From the NCBI GenBank assembly GCA_021399435.1, contig JAJTUP010000007.1:496001-560000 (forward strand): a stretch of 64,000 bases of DNA, written 5' to 3'. Shown piece by piece: positions 11,720 through 22,600 of this stretch. Within the stretch, counting starts at the first letter, position 1; the number at the start of each line of letters is the position of its first letter. This stretch comes from Diaporthe sp. PMI_573. Lineage: Eukaryota; Ascomycota; Sordariomycetes; Diaporthales; Diaporthaceae. The notes below the pieces were generated by a model. It searched no databases and was not told the origin of the DNA. It saw nothing but the letters and a program-made list of their open reading frames with translations. The position numbers were made by a program, and so were the translations under genes.

Positions 11720-12781
11720 CTACTCTGAAAACTCAAGCTGTTCCTCGACAGGCTCATACAAGACGGCTTTATCCCCTCCAAATTCCCGAACCAACCACTC
11801 TTGACGAAGCCGAAGGTTTCGGTACCACTCTGGCGGAGTCCAGCCTTCAAAGTCAATTAGTGAATCTTCCCAGTACTGCTGCATTGGGTTCTGTGGCAGC
11901 TTGGCGAGCTGAAAAGGTAGTTTCCCATATGTTGACAGTTCCCAGATGAGCGAGATGTTATAATCTATAAGTACCACTCGCTTTGGGCCCGTATCATCTG
12001 GAAACTCATCAGGATGAGGCAGGATGATCACGTTTCGTGGTGCAAGGTCGCGCTGGCTGAGGCCTGCGTGATGCTGCCTGACAACGCCTTCCAGCAGCAT
12101 TGCTAGAGTCCGCAAACGATACTGCACACTGAGGTGTGAAGCATCAATTTGACCGGGCCCGTTTTCAACAAACAAGTCTCTCACGCACGCACCCGCAAGA
12201 TACTCGATGAGAATAAGGCGAATAGGCCTTTGTCGTTCTTGTCCCTCGTAAGATATAGGAAGGCTGAAAGTCCACGAGCCGAAATATTTGGGTGCAAAGG
12301 ACCCAGTTTGGCCAATACTTCGGAGAAAGTCATATGCAGCTGCTTCTCGACTGTAATGCCCATCGGCAAGATCAACAACTTCGATAGGTGAGCAGGCAAT
12401 GTCGGTTACAGATGAATAGTAAAGTGGGTCGAAAATCTTAGCAATAGCTGTAAAAGGTTCTGCATTTGGTTTCCGAATTGAGCAGAGCAGTACTTGGGCG
12501 CCTCGAGAATTGCCACTGGCCAGTACTTTCGTTATAGTCAGCCGCGCAACCTCATATTGCAATGGCGGAGGTGTCTCGAGTGGCGGATACGTCAAGACTT
12601 GCTTGGTCTGCGTGGCGGATCGTAACCACTCGTCAGTTATCGGCGGTCGCGGTTGCGAGGGGTAGAGACGGTTGCCAAAGGGTGGTGGAGCGACGTGATT
12701 TCTGATATCGACTTCAAACCCCAGGAGATACGGGCAGTTAGGTTTGTCTGGATCTGGCAGTGGCTCCCACGGTTGAGACAT
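11720..12781 (-). CDS. Protein-kinase-fold (PKL) protein
   Basis: A complete single-exon gene of 353 residues. Seen: a Pro-rich N-terminus, AIAKIFD (a candidate ATP-anchoring lysine strand), REAAAYDFL (candidate alpha-C glutamate), a hinge-like LILIEYLAG, a catalytic-loop counterpart LSQRDLAPRNVII, and VVLIDYN in the place of the DFG segment. The HRD histidine is replaced by glutamine while the catalytic Asp and the Asn five residues later are kept; DFG is DYN. This is the pattern of fungal kinase-like proteins related to aminoglycoside phosphotransferases and atypical kinases, most of uncharacterised substrate. About 40 acidic and hydrophobic residues follow the kinase core. There are no transmembrane segments or signal peptide. 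Activity is plausible but not proven. Confidence 0.75.
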   Translation of the reverse strand: MSQPWEPLPDPDKPNCPYLLGFEVDIRNHVAPPPFGNRLYPSQPRPPITDEWLRSATQTKQVLTYPPLETPPPLQYEVARLTITKVLASGNSRGAQVLLCSIRKPNAEPFTAIAKIFDPLYYSSVTDIACSPIEVVDLADGHYSREAAAYDFLRSIGQTGSFAPKYFGSWTFSLPISYEGQERQRPIRLILIEYLAGACVRDLFVENGPGQIDASHLSVQYRLRTLAMLLEGVVRQHHAGLSQRDLAPRNVIILPHPDEFPDDTGPKRVVLIDYNISLIWELSTYGKLPFQLAKLPQNPMQQYWEDSLIDFEGWTPPEWYRNLRLRQEWLVREFGGDKAVLYEPVEEQLEFSE

Positions 12782-13731
12782 TTGGTAGAAATAGTTGACG
12801 ATTGCAGTGGCTCTGAGGCAGCAAAGCAGCTTCTCTCACAGAGGCTGAGCGGATGTGATGAGACGACGTGGCTATGGGGCGAAGAAAAGAGTGATGACAA
12901 CAAGCCAATTGATCAAGTCAAGGCCACTTGTGCGGAATCAGATGAACTCTATTGTGCAGCAGTTGGACAAGTCTTGTGATGCTTTGGTAGAGCTAGTCTT
13001 CTCATCAAGCTGGATGTGGGGCAAATAAGAACCTAAGGCACCATGACTGTTGCTATGGAAACAGGCGGATCTGCTTCGGATGCTGTCCGTGTCACCCGAA
13101 GATGGGCCGTATCAGGCCTCGTCCAAGTAAGTAGGACCGGCCTTGTGTCTGCTTGAGCCTTAGTTGGGCCAGGCCAAGGTGAGGTTTTGGGCTCGTGGGG
13201 AACAGCTGGTTGCAAGTGTTAGGCCAACGCCAACAGAGACCCGCGGTCAAACTTGTATCGCGTTTGTACAAAATGGGGCAAAGAGGAGCCTATCCATGTG
13301 ATCCCAAATTTACCTTACTCTAACACAGCTGCTGGGTCTGGTTAAGTCGAGTGCCCCTTTGGATAAGCTAGCTTCATGGGTAGACTTGTATATTGAACTA
13401 CGTATAAACTTGGGGGATCATGAATCTCGGTATCCTGCCGACTTGGGTGGCTGGGACATGCTATTTGGGCAGTTGCCTACTCCGTTGGGCCTGTATTCTG
13501 TTGGCCGTGGTGGATCGGTCAACTTGTAAATAAGTCGGAGTGGTACAATATGAAGATAAATACATGTACTTTCATCGAACAGCCTGCCTCCTCGGAAAGT
13601 GTGTTCAGTTTTCTTCATCTTCACAGCCTCCTTGTCTGCCCTCAAGAATTTAAGTCTTACCTTGCCCAACTTCCTCAGTTGCATTCTGCTATTCTATTCA
13701 AGTTTCATCTCTGCCACCCTCTATTTTCGAA
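12782..13731. other. Intergenic between divergent genes
   Basis: No gene recognised. The stretch presumably holds promoters for the minus-strand kinase-like gene and the plus-strand gene at 13732, whose 5' side is pyrimidine-rich (about 13600-13730). Confidence 0.5.
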
Positions 13732-14690
13732 ATGGCGGCCCCATTGATTACTCTACGAAAGTGCTTTGAGCAGCCCCACACACTCAGTCTTGACGACTTC
13801 AATTATTTGCCCCCAACCAACCTCAATCCGAGTTCATCGAGTGCAACCACTGCAGAAACTACGCCACCGAAATTCGCGCACAAATTTATGTACTATGAAT
13901 GGACACGCATGTGCCACGTCTTCATGGGTATACCCGGAGTTCAGGCGGCGCCAAATCTGCCACTTCTGCCTCCAACTGCGCTGAAAGACGACTATCTCTA
14001 TGCCAAAGATTTGGCAGTCTATCACGCTAGCGAGGGAGATGTGGTTCGCAGCGCGGCGATCTATGTCCTGCATCCTCTGAACAGGGCCTTCCAAGCTCAC
14101 CCGTACTTCGCAAAGACTGTGACGTGTCAGTCAGAGTCATCGCTGCAGTCAGGCTCGCTGCGCGCCGACGTCACATACTTCAAAACCCCAGCTCAGGGCA
14201 CAGAGAAACGTGCATTCGCCGTCGTCGAATTTAAAAGGCGCGGACTCATTAATGAGCAGGAGTTCGTTAACGCGGAAAAGATTAATCATAACCAAACCGA
14301 AGACGATGCCATAAATAAGGCAGCCACATTGAACCCCTTGGCTGCGAAGAGCGATCCAGACAACAACACATTCTACAAGGATTATTCCCTCAAGTTAATG
14401 AAGCAGGCCTCTGCTTACGCTACAGGACATCGCACGAAGTATGTTGCATTGTTTGACTGTAAGTAGAACTCGGCTCAGAATGTTTCTGAGCGACTTGATC
14501 TCTGTCCACATACATCCATCCGAGGCTGACTTCTGATGACGCAGGGGATACACTGGTACTTGTGAGGTTCCAAGAGATGGGGCTTTTTGACAGTACTACG
14601 GGAAAAGTGAAGTCCCAGAAGGACATGATAAAAGACGGTGTGGGCAATTGGTGTCAAACAACGGTCACTACCAATCAGGCTCATATGTGA
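13732..14690 (+). CDS. Protein with PD-(D/E)XK-like nuclease signature
   Basis: Two exons, 13732..14458 and 14545..14690, about 290 residues. The 86 nt intron has a GTAAGT donor and GCAG acceptor, and splicing creates a Trp codon in FDWDTLVLVRF. The middle of the protein has LRADVTYF, then FAVVEFKRRG about 20 residues later. The spacing and hydrophobic flanks match the D...(D/E)xK core of the PD-(D/E)XK nuclease superfamily. A later predicted strand, KYVALFDWDTLVLVRF, would complete the fold. Many uncharacterised fungal proteins of this size, sometimes beside repeats, carry this kind of core. The assignment rests on two short motifs and needs a profile search. It could instead be a fold relative without activity. 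The gene looks intact. Confidence 0.65.
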
Positions 14691-15126
14691 CCAGCTCTGT
14701 TAGGGTTTCTGGCAGAGGCACACGACAGGACTCCGTTTTTGTAAAGGCGGCGATGCTGTCCATTTGAGCAAAGCCGTTGTTCACAACACGTATTTATTCA
14801 GCCGTCTCAGGGGTTCTTTGATGGGACAGTTTTTAGTGAGAGGGCCTTAGCGGCAACTTGTTGTTGCCTGAGGAGGGGACAGATGAAAAGCTGCAATCCC
14901 CTGGTGAAGCTGGCTTTCATATAGGGGAGCAGTGTTAGGGGAGAGAGCAGCACTGTAGCAGTATTAAACAGAGAATAAAAGTTTCTCTAGAGCATAGACT
15001 TCTTCGGGGTAATATTTGTTTCCATGCTCTATTATTAAGATGGTCCTCACACCTAAAAGGTAATGAAGGTATAATATGCTTACAAAGAATAGTTAATTTA
15101 AAACTAGAATTACTTAGTAAAAAAGA
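14691..15126. other. Intergenic flank of the inverted-repeat block
   Basis: No gene. The sequence becomes AT-rich towards 15126, where the inverted repeat begins. Confidence 0.5.
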
Positions 15127-15560
15127 GGCTTTGGCCACACTGTGTTTTTTTTTATTAACTGTTTATTGGTCTATCTGCTGTCTGCTCAGCCTTCCGACTG
15201 CTCTTCAGCAGCCCTAAGCTTGTATATAAGGTCAATAATGGCTTTATATGTCTACTTATAGTCCTTCTTTAACAGTACTTTAAACTTTCCCTATGGCCTT
15301 ATACCCTTTAATATTTCTTCTATTTATTAAAATATATTAGATTAATTATTAATAATAAACTACTATATCTAGACTAAAATAAGGTAGGTTTAAGATTTAA
15401 GCCTTATTATTTAAGCTTTAAATAAGCTATTTTTGTAAGTTTAGCTATAAATAAGTTTTTTTTTACTTTCTACTAACTTAGTAGTAGCTTTATAAAAGTT
15501 TGTTAGATATTAGTTAAATCTTTTAATTATTTTAATTTTTATTAAAGTTAGCTATATACT
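15127..15560 (-). repeat. Inverted repeat, left arm (transition-mutated)
   Basis: About 435 bp, the reverse complement of 16561..16996. The outer 75 bp of the two arms are nearly identical (GGCCACACTGTGT, T-run, ATTAACTGTTTATTGGTC). Further in, the arms differ at many positions, and almost all differences are C-to-T or G-to-A making this arm more AT-rich. That is the hallmark of repeat-induced point mutation acting on one copy. This arm is unable to code. Confidence 0.85.
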
Positions 15561-15615
15561 TAGGTAGTTTCGTTTTTTAATCCGTGTATGTATGCTTCTT
15601 AAGCAGTATGTAGGC
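15561..15615 (+). repeat. Dispersed ~55 bp repeat, copy B
   Basis: The second copy of the segment at 2525..2578. It begins just where the left inverted-repeat arm ends, which suggests it is a junction or terminal piece of the same element family. Confidence 0.75.
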
Positions 15616-16560
15616 GGTCCCTTTATATAGTGGTAAACGCTTAAACACCTATTAAACGGAAACGCTTATTAGTAGGCGTGGGCGCTACACGTAGGGAGTT
15701 ACCCTAGACTTCACCTATGGAGTTACCCTAGACTTGGCACTAGATTTTCACTATGTGCCTATGTGGCGTGCGCGGCAAAAGATGAGTTTGGTGGCCGTAA
15801 GTCGATTTTTTGGGCTGTTTTAAGACCCTAACTTCGTACCTCTGCATTCCCCTTATTTCTTACCTAAAAAGCATGTAACTTAGTTTATTAGATAGCCTGA
15901 TTTCTGAAGTTTATCTGTATTTAGCTTGGTTACTGTCAAGGTTAGGGTTGGCTAGTTATTTAAAGTCAAAGATAGTAGGTCTGAAGGGCGAATTTTCGGG
16001 CCTTACTATCTATACACCAGAGCCAACCCACATGTGCCCGCGGGTAAGACGATGTCGGAGGGACTGTGAGGAGGGCTGACAGAAGCCCACTCAAATTCAA
16101 TACAAAGTTGTCCAGACCACTCACATGCCGTCCCAATTCGCCTCAGTGCACCTTACTACGACCCTGCCGAATACACACTGCTGAAGGCACCAACCTTCAG
16201 AACACCCTAGCGTTTTTTTTTAAAAAAAACAAAATAATGCCGATAACAGTGGGTTTAGAATATAATTGTGGCACGTAGCCTAGAAAATATAGACAGCCTT
16301 GTGACAGCCGTACAGACAAGGCTAGTGAAAACCGCTTCTGGCGGCGCTATAGACCGTCGACACAAGTAGCCCAAGACTAATAGTAGGGCAATTAGTTATA
16401 CGGCAAAGACTAAATCGTCTCGACGCGGTCCCTATATAAAATAAATCCCACAGCTATAGTCTCAGTCAATACCTCTTTCCCTTAATATCCACATCAACAC
16501 ACACTTACACAAGATCCCAAGAAAACCCTCGCCAAGTAAGCCTGCAGAGTAATACCATAG
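15616..16560. other. Spacer between inverted-repeat arms
   Basis: About 950 bp. It includes two near-identical short phrases around GGAGTTACCCTAGACTT (about 15697 and 15719) and, near 16430, a CTATATAAAATAAATCC TATA-like element followed by a CA-rich leader running into the right arm. It looks like the 5' region of a repetitive element. No intact frame is present. Confidence 0.5.
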
Positions 16561-16996
16561 CCTACATCCAAGCACACAGCTAACTTTAGTAGAAGTCAAA
16601 ATAGTTAAGAGATTCAACCAATATCTAACAGACTTCTACAAAGCTACTACTAAGCTGGCAGAGAGCAAAAAGGAACTTATTTACAGCCAAACCCGCAGAC
16701 ATAGCCTATTTAAAGCTCAAATAGCAGGGCTTAAACCTCAAACCTGCCTTATCCTAGTCTGGATATATTGGTTTGTTGTTAACAATTAATCCGACGTGTT
16801 TTAATAGGTAGAAGGAATATTGAAGGGCACAAGGCTATGGGGAAAGTTTGAGGTGCCGTCAAAGGAAGACTATAAGCAGACATACAAATCCATTATTGAC
16901 CTTGTAAACAAGCTTAGGAAATAGCAGTCGGAAGGCTGAGCAGACAGTAGACAGACCAATAAACAGTTAATAAAAAAACACAGTGTGGCCGAAGCC
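16561..16996 (+). repeat. Inverted repeat, right arm (less mutated)
   Basis: The partner of 15127..15560. It keeps a higher GC content. On the plus strand it can be read as a decayed coding stretch with phrases such as FNQYLTDFYKATTKLAESKK and WGKFEVPSKEDYKQ, interrupted by stops. It therefore seems to be the less damaged copy of an old element or duplicated gene end. The outer end carries the same GGCCACACTGTG terminus, in inverse orientation. Confidence 0.8.
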
Positions 16997-17447
16997 ATAT
17001 AGTAATAGATGGCAGCCAGTGTAGACTTTTCCAATAGCTCTCAAAGCTGGAGTCCTCGTCGACAAGTGGTTACAACGGTAAAGTATATATTTTAATCCCT
17101 GACACATAGACTGTTTGTTTATAAAAACACAATACGTTAACTAATTACCTCGCTTCCAAATATAGATGTTATAACTATATTAAATCCCAAGATTATTTTG
17201 AAAGAATAAGACAACGCGGTATTTATTTTGAAATGCCTATTTTAAATATTGAGAACTGGTCTTAATCAGTGTAAATATTAATATCTAAATGCTTATTTTA
17301 ATCAAAGCCAAGCATAAAAACGTTTTCAACCTATTATAGACTTGAATATTCAGGCAATGTTTCCCGCAAGTCAAGTAGATACGATTCATGCTATCCTACC
17401 AAAAGTCTAAGACAACATCGAAATCAAGGAAAGAGAATGATTGAATT
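16997..17447. other. AT-rich intergenic stretch
   Basis: AT-rich, without a recognisable gene. It contains the promoter side of the small membrane-protein gene at 17448. Confidence 0.45.
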
Positions 17448-17988
17448 ATGGCACAATCATACTCCCGCATGGTCCTCGAGTCGAACGAGGTAGGTCTTAG
17501 GTATAACGTCGCGGCGGCAGCAGCATCCTGGTTTTTGCTCGCCGGGTTCTTCATACTGCCCGGCACTTTCACTTCGATCAAGCGGTCGACTTTTCTTAGT
17601 TCCTCGGAAGACGGTCGCCGAGTCCAGAGCGCTGTTCAAAATGTACCACCGTTGCCTATTGCGGGCCTTTGCTATATAGTAGCAGTTGGGGGACTGTGTA
17701 CACTCTGGCGGAGATTTCGTACAAATTACATCTGGGTGACACAACATATTCTATTGTAAGTAGTCACCGCTCGCATTTTAAAAGGATCTATCTGAAGCTT
17801 ACACAAATAGACCGAGTTGCCTTAATTGTCTCAGCGGTTTGTTTACCGTGCTCACAAATGTCTATACCGCTCGGAAAGGGATATGGTCACCAACGGCATG
17901 GGCTACTTTGGGAATCGTCTTGTTCACGATGTTGGTATCTTTAAGTGGTGCATTATGTTACCAGTGGAGGCTTTCACATCTGAGATAG
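17448..17988 (+). CDS. Small four-helix membrane protein
   Basis: Exons 17448..17755 and 17811..17988, with a 55 nt intron (GTAAGT donor, ATAG acceptor); 161 residues. Four hydrophobic segments are visible: AAASWFLLAGFFILPG, PPLPIAGLCYIVAVGG, a segment spanning the splice site (LLPSCLNCLSGLFTVL), and LGIVLFTMLVSLSGALCY. There is a short basic tail. The order GLRYNVAAA, PGTFTS and VYTARKGIWSPTA resembles a widespread but uncharacterised Pezizomycotina membrane-protein family; this is recalled resemblance, not a search result. There is no signal of enzymatic function. A second in-frame ATG at codon 8 is also possible. The gene is intact, although the neighbouring MFS gene is broken. Confidence 0.7.
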
Positions 17989-18483
17989 GTCACTTCGTCT
18001 GTCAATGTAACAAGCGTAGATGGCTGAGGAATCGGGTTAGAAATTGACCAAACATAGCAAAACCTAAGTGTCTTTCCATATATGTATTGAAAAATAGCCT
18101 CCTGTTCAGGTTCAGTGAGCACAGTGTTGGTGACCAAGTCTAGCAAGCGTCAGAGGGTTTCTGTGCAGAAGCCGTGGGCTCGATCATCGAGGAGGACGAG
18201 GAGGACGAGGGCCTTGACCTCTGTGAATTGATTAGGGGTCGAGTTTCTAACTAAACTACTGCCTACACACTGTTGGCTTAGTCATCCCAGAAACAACACT
18301 ATATATGGTCCCTTGGGCCAAACGTTGTTTAGCCCATCTAACTTGTACAATACATCAGCTATCCAACCCCTATTCAGACCATATCTTCGTGATATTTATC
18401 GTTCATTGCTTTCCCTATACGTACGTATAGAAGACCAACCGACACACACCGAACGCTTGAAATAAATACACTGAAAAACCTAG
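17989..18483. other. Intergenic with decayed MFS sequence
   Basis: The right end (about 18409-18483) can be read as an MFS central loop interrupted by three stops. No first half of the transporter is present to its left. Confidence 0.4.
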
Positions 18484-18783
18484 CATTCCAACCACTTCTC
18501 TCGCGCAAATCCAGTCGTTCTTGGATTCTACCTGGTGTTACTCTACTACACCTTGCTCTTCACATTCTTATCGGGGTTCGATTATATCTTCAAGCGGACC
18601 TACCAGTTGACGGATGGGCTCGAAGGGTCATGCTTTGCCTCCATAGCCGCCGGGGCAAGCGCATTTATGCTTTGCACCCCTGCTCTATATGCTTGGGCTC
18701 GCTGGCAAACAGAATATGTCACCGGGGCGCCTATTAAGCCGGAGTTCCGACTATGGCCTGCCATAGCCACCTCTCTGCTTCTT

Positions 18784-18788
18784 CCTAT
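18784..18788 (+). repeat. Target-site duplication, left (CCTAT)
   Basis: A five-base direct repeat flanking the retrotransposon; the partner is 23813..23817. A 5 bp duplication is the usual footprint of Copia integrase. Confidence 0.9.
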
Positions 18789-18941
18789 TGTTGAATTGCA
18801 TGTGAAGATGCTTATTTTTCAGACTATTCTAGCTTCGTGTAAGTGGGCCAGAGGCCCCCTATATATATTCGACTTATAGGGATAAAGATATTCCCTATTA
18901 TTAATACATTAATAATACACTTAGTCTAGAATATTCCAACA
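18789..18941 (-). repeat. 3' LTR of the Copia element
   Basis: 153 bp, identical to 23660..23812, starting TGTTG and ending CAACA. It contains an AT-rich TATATATATTCGAC segment usable as a promoter or polyadenylation region. Confidence 0.95.
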
Positions 18942-18950
18942 TCCCCCCTT
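18942..18950 (-). promoter_or_regulatory. Polypurine tract of the Copia element
   Basis: Read on the minus strand, AAGGGGGGA immediately precedes the 3' LTR, where plus-strand DNA synthesis would be primed. Confidence 0.8.
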
Positions 18951-19645
18951 AATCTAGTCCTTTAAGATAGATTAGATATAAGGGATATTCTAGTGTAAAA
19001 ACCTATTAAAATAGGGCAAAAGACACTAGTTATAGTATAAGTTATAGGAAGGAAAGTATGGCTGGAAGTCAAAAAACCCTGTAGGAAAAAGACTTTCCAG
19101 TATGTAGGCAAAAAACCCAAAAACTTTGGTCCACGGTGGATTTGAACTCGAACCCTTTGGCTTTGTATAGTGTATTCACATAGGATATTGTTTCGAGTTT
19201 CTGTTTGTATGGGCATTTGTATGGACATGTCATATTTGTTACAATCTACAGCGTGTCATAGGCATTTATCACATTTGAAGTCAGGCGCTTGTTTATTTAT
19301 ACTATAGTGTCTACGGAATCTATGTTTCCTAGTGAATTCCGTTGACTATATGCCTGCTTCTATGTATGTGTATATAGTATATATGCCCGTTGACTGTATA
19401 AGCCGTATATGCCCAGTGTGTACCGTGCCTTTTATGAGGGTAAAACCTATTATCGTTTATTTCTCTAGGGGAAAACCTCCTGTTTATAAGCCAACTTGGC
19501 TGTATATATAAGTGAGTCTATAGAATTTAATGCATATTGTTTTATGAGGAGGAAAAAATCTTGACCCTAGTTATTAGAGAGCAAACACCAATAGTTTTAT
19601 TTTGTTATTGCGCGCGCTTATTTGTTTATTTGGTGAAAAATCTCT

Positions 19646-22600
19646 CTATTCTCTGGCTTCTGGTATAGTATTTTCTATTAGACTACACTTGTTTTTTGAC
19701 TCTTTATAAGTGTGCCTGTCTATTGGTTTTGTAAGCCAGTCTGCTAAGTTAGACTTAGTATCTATATAGTCTAATTTAACTCGTCCTTCCTGAATCGAGT
19801 CTCGACTATAGTGGTATATTATATTAATATGTTTTGTTCGTTTATGGTATAGTGTATTATGGGCTAAGTCTTTTGCGGCTTTATTATCTATATAAAGCTG
19901 TGGCCGGTTTAGACTATAGCCTATCTTTAGAGTGTTATTAAAGTACTCTGTTAAGTTATATAGATATTCAGCCTCTTTTACTGCCTCTTTTAGACCCATA
20001 TATTCTGCCTCACAAGAAGAGAGGGCTTGGGTCTTTTGCAATTGTGAATTCCAGCTGACTGGATTTATTTTATTGTTATTATTATCCTTATCGAATAGGC
20101 TGAATATATATCCTGAGGTGCTTTTTCCATTATTTATATCGTTACCCCAGTTGGAATCTGTATATCCTATTATTTGGATATTATCTCCAGAGCAGTTATA
20201 TTGTTTTGATATATAGGGGAACTTATATAGGTATCCCCATACCTTATTTAGCTCGTTTATATGCTCTTGGCTTGGATTAGCCATATAGCGAGCTAATTCG
20301 TTTATTGTATAAGTGAGATCTACTCTGGTCTTTAGGCTAGCATATAGTAGGCTACCTATTTGTTGTTGGTACAGCTCTATAGTACCTTTATCTGCTTCCC
20401 CTTTATTCTTTTCAAGTTTTCTATTAGGGGTATATGGTGTAAGCTGAGGGATAATCTCATGCTTAGCTACCTTTTCAGGTATATTAAACTTATTGAGTAT
20501 CTTGTCTATATATCTATGCTGGCTTATAGTTATTGTTTTAGTTTCTCGGTCTATTTGAATATCATTTCCGAGGAAACTAGTTAACTCGCCTTGAAAGTCA
20601 AGGTTTATTTGTTTGCTCAGCTTATTTATTATAGAGTCTATATTAGACTTATTTGGCCCTAGGACTATTATATCGTCCACGTGGCATATAAAGGTTATTT
20701 GGAATTCTGGGTGTATAAATACTCCTTCATCATAGGGACATACTATAAACCCAGCATTTTTTAGGACGCCAGATAGGTATTTATACCATAGCAGAGGTGC
20801 TTGCTTAAGACCATATATAGCCTTTTTAAGCTTAGCTACCTTATTTTTATATTTTGGGTCCCTATATAGATACGAGGGTAATTTCATATATATCTCGTAG
20901 TCTATTTCTGAGTGTAGAAAGGCGTTTTTAACGTCGTAGCTATATATAAGCCATCCTTTATTAACTGCTATAATAAGCAGTATAGTATATGTTTCTGGCC
21001 GGCAGACTGTAGAAAATGTTTCCAAATAGTCTATGCCTAACCTTTGATTATACCCTTGAATAACCCAGCGGGCTTTATATCTTATATTATTTTCGTTGTT
21101 TATTATCCAACTAGGCTTTATTATATCAGGGTTATTAATGAATTTTTCTTTAAAGACCCACTTCCCCCCTAAAGCCGTGCAGTTGGGAGGTAAGTCGACT
21201 ATTATATAGCTTCCTTGCTCGTAGAAACTATTATCCTCATCGAGCATAGCTCGTATCCAGTTGTCCCTATTAGGGCTATTTAGTATATTTCTTATACTAG
21301 TTGGTTCACCGTTATTTGCTGCTGTTAAGCAGTATTTTATAGTTGGTGAGTTATTATTTATATTTCCTAGTATAGAGGCTATTGTGTTTAATAGTGTGTC
21401 TTGTACACTATATATGTAGTCCTCAGGATTTCCCTGGACTACAATCTCATCAAGTATAGGAGGAGACTCTTGTCTATGATTTTGTACTTGGTTTTGCTCC
21501 TCTGGTACTTGTTCTGGTTCTTGTTCTAGTATAGGGTCTATTTGGGGTTGTACATATAAGTCGTTTTCTTGAGTAAGGGTGTTATTTGGTTCTTGAGGTT
21601 GAATAAATTCACCCTCTATTATTCGAATATCCCTCACAAGTAACGGCTTTCTGTTATCTATGTCCCAGACCCTGTATATTTGTGATTCTGGTATAGTGTT
21701 TAAAAGAATACCCTTTTTATTTCTTGGTTCAAGCTTTGTCTTTTCCTTATTATCTTGAAAATAGACTAGTGAACCCCATATCTTTAAGTTATTAGTATAG
21801 GGCTTTCTTTTATTTATCATCTCATAGGGGCTTTTATAGCTTAGCCCTCTATGTGGTGTTATATTGTATAAGTGTACTGCATATTTTATTGCTTCTCCCC
21901 AGAGATATATAGGGAGTTTTGCAGTATATAAGAGACTTCTGACTTTATTAATTATAGTTAGGTTAAGTCTCTCTATTAGCCCATTAGGCTCTTTTGTATA
22001 TGGGGGTGTAGTATGGTGTTCTATACCATATTTGGCAGCAAGGATTTTAAATCTCTTGTTTATATATTCACCTCCATTATCTGTAAAGAACTCTTTTATT
22101 CTCTTATTGTATTTGTTTTCTGCCTTGTTTTTATAGTTCTCAAAGGCTTCTAGTGCTTCGTCTTTGTTTCTTAATAGCGTTACCTCAAGGTATCTAGTAT
22201 GCTTATCAAGAAACAGTATGTAGTATTTGTATTTATCATGTGTAGGTTTAAGTGGTCCGCCTATATCGCTATGAACTCTTTCGAGTATATTGTAGACCTT
22301 GTTTATAGTTAGGCTTTCCTTATTGACCTTGGTTATATACTTGCTTTGAAGGCAAGCATCACACTTGGCTATATAGTCTTTTATAGACTTATTTAGTGTA
22401 GTGTGTATATGGTTTGTTTGAAGGAATATTTCAAGGGCTTGTATATTTATATGCCCTAAGCGGCAGTGCCACTTATATGCTTCGTCCTTCTGTTTATACT
22501 GTTTATTGTTGTTTTGTATAGTAGCCTTTTGTGTGGCTAGTATATTTTGAGGTTGATATTTAGGTCTTATGGTCTCTTTTTCTATAGAGACTTTTATATA

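Noticed and set aside
15127..16996. Interpretation of the inverted repeat as an intact DNA transposon with long terminal inverted repeats
   Set aside because: No transposase frame lies between the arms, no target duplication was found, and the arms themselves read as decayed coding sequence; two copies in opposite orientation explain it better.
19120..19160. Minus-strand GGTTCGAGTTCAAATCC, resembling a tRNA T-loop
   Set aside because: No matching acceptor stem, D-arm or anticodon stem could be laid out, and it lies in the 3' untranslated part of the Copia element.
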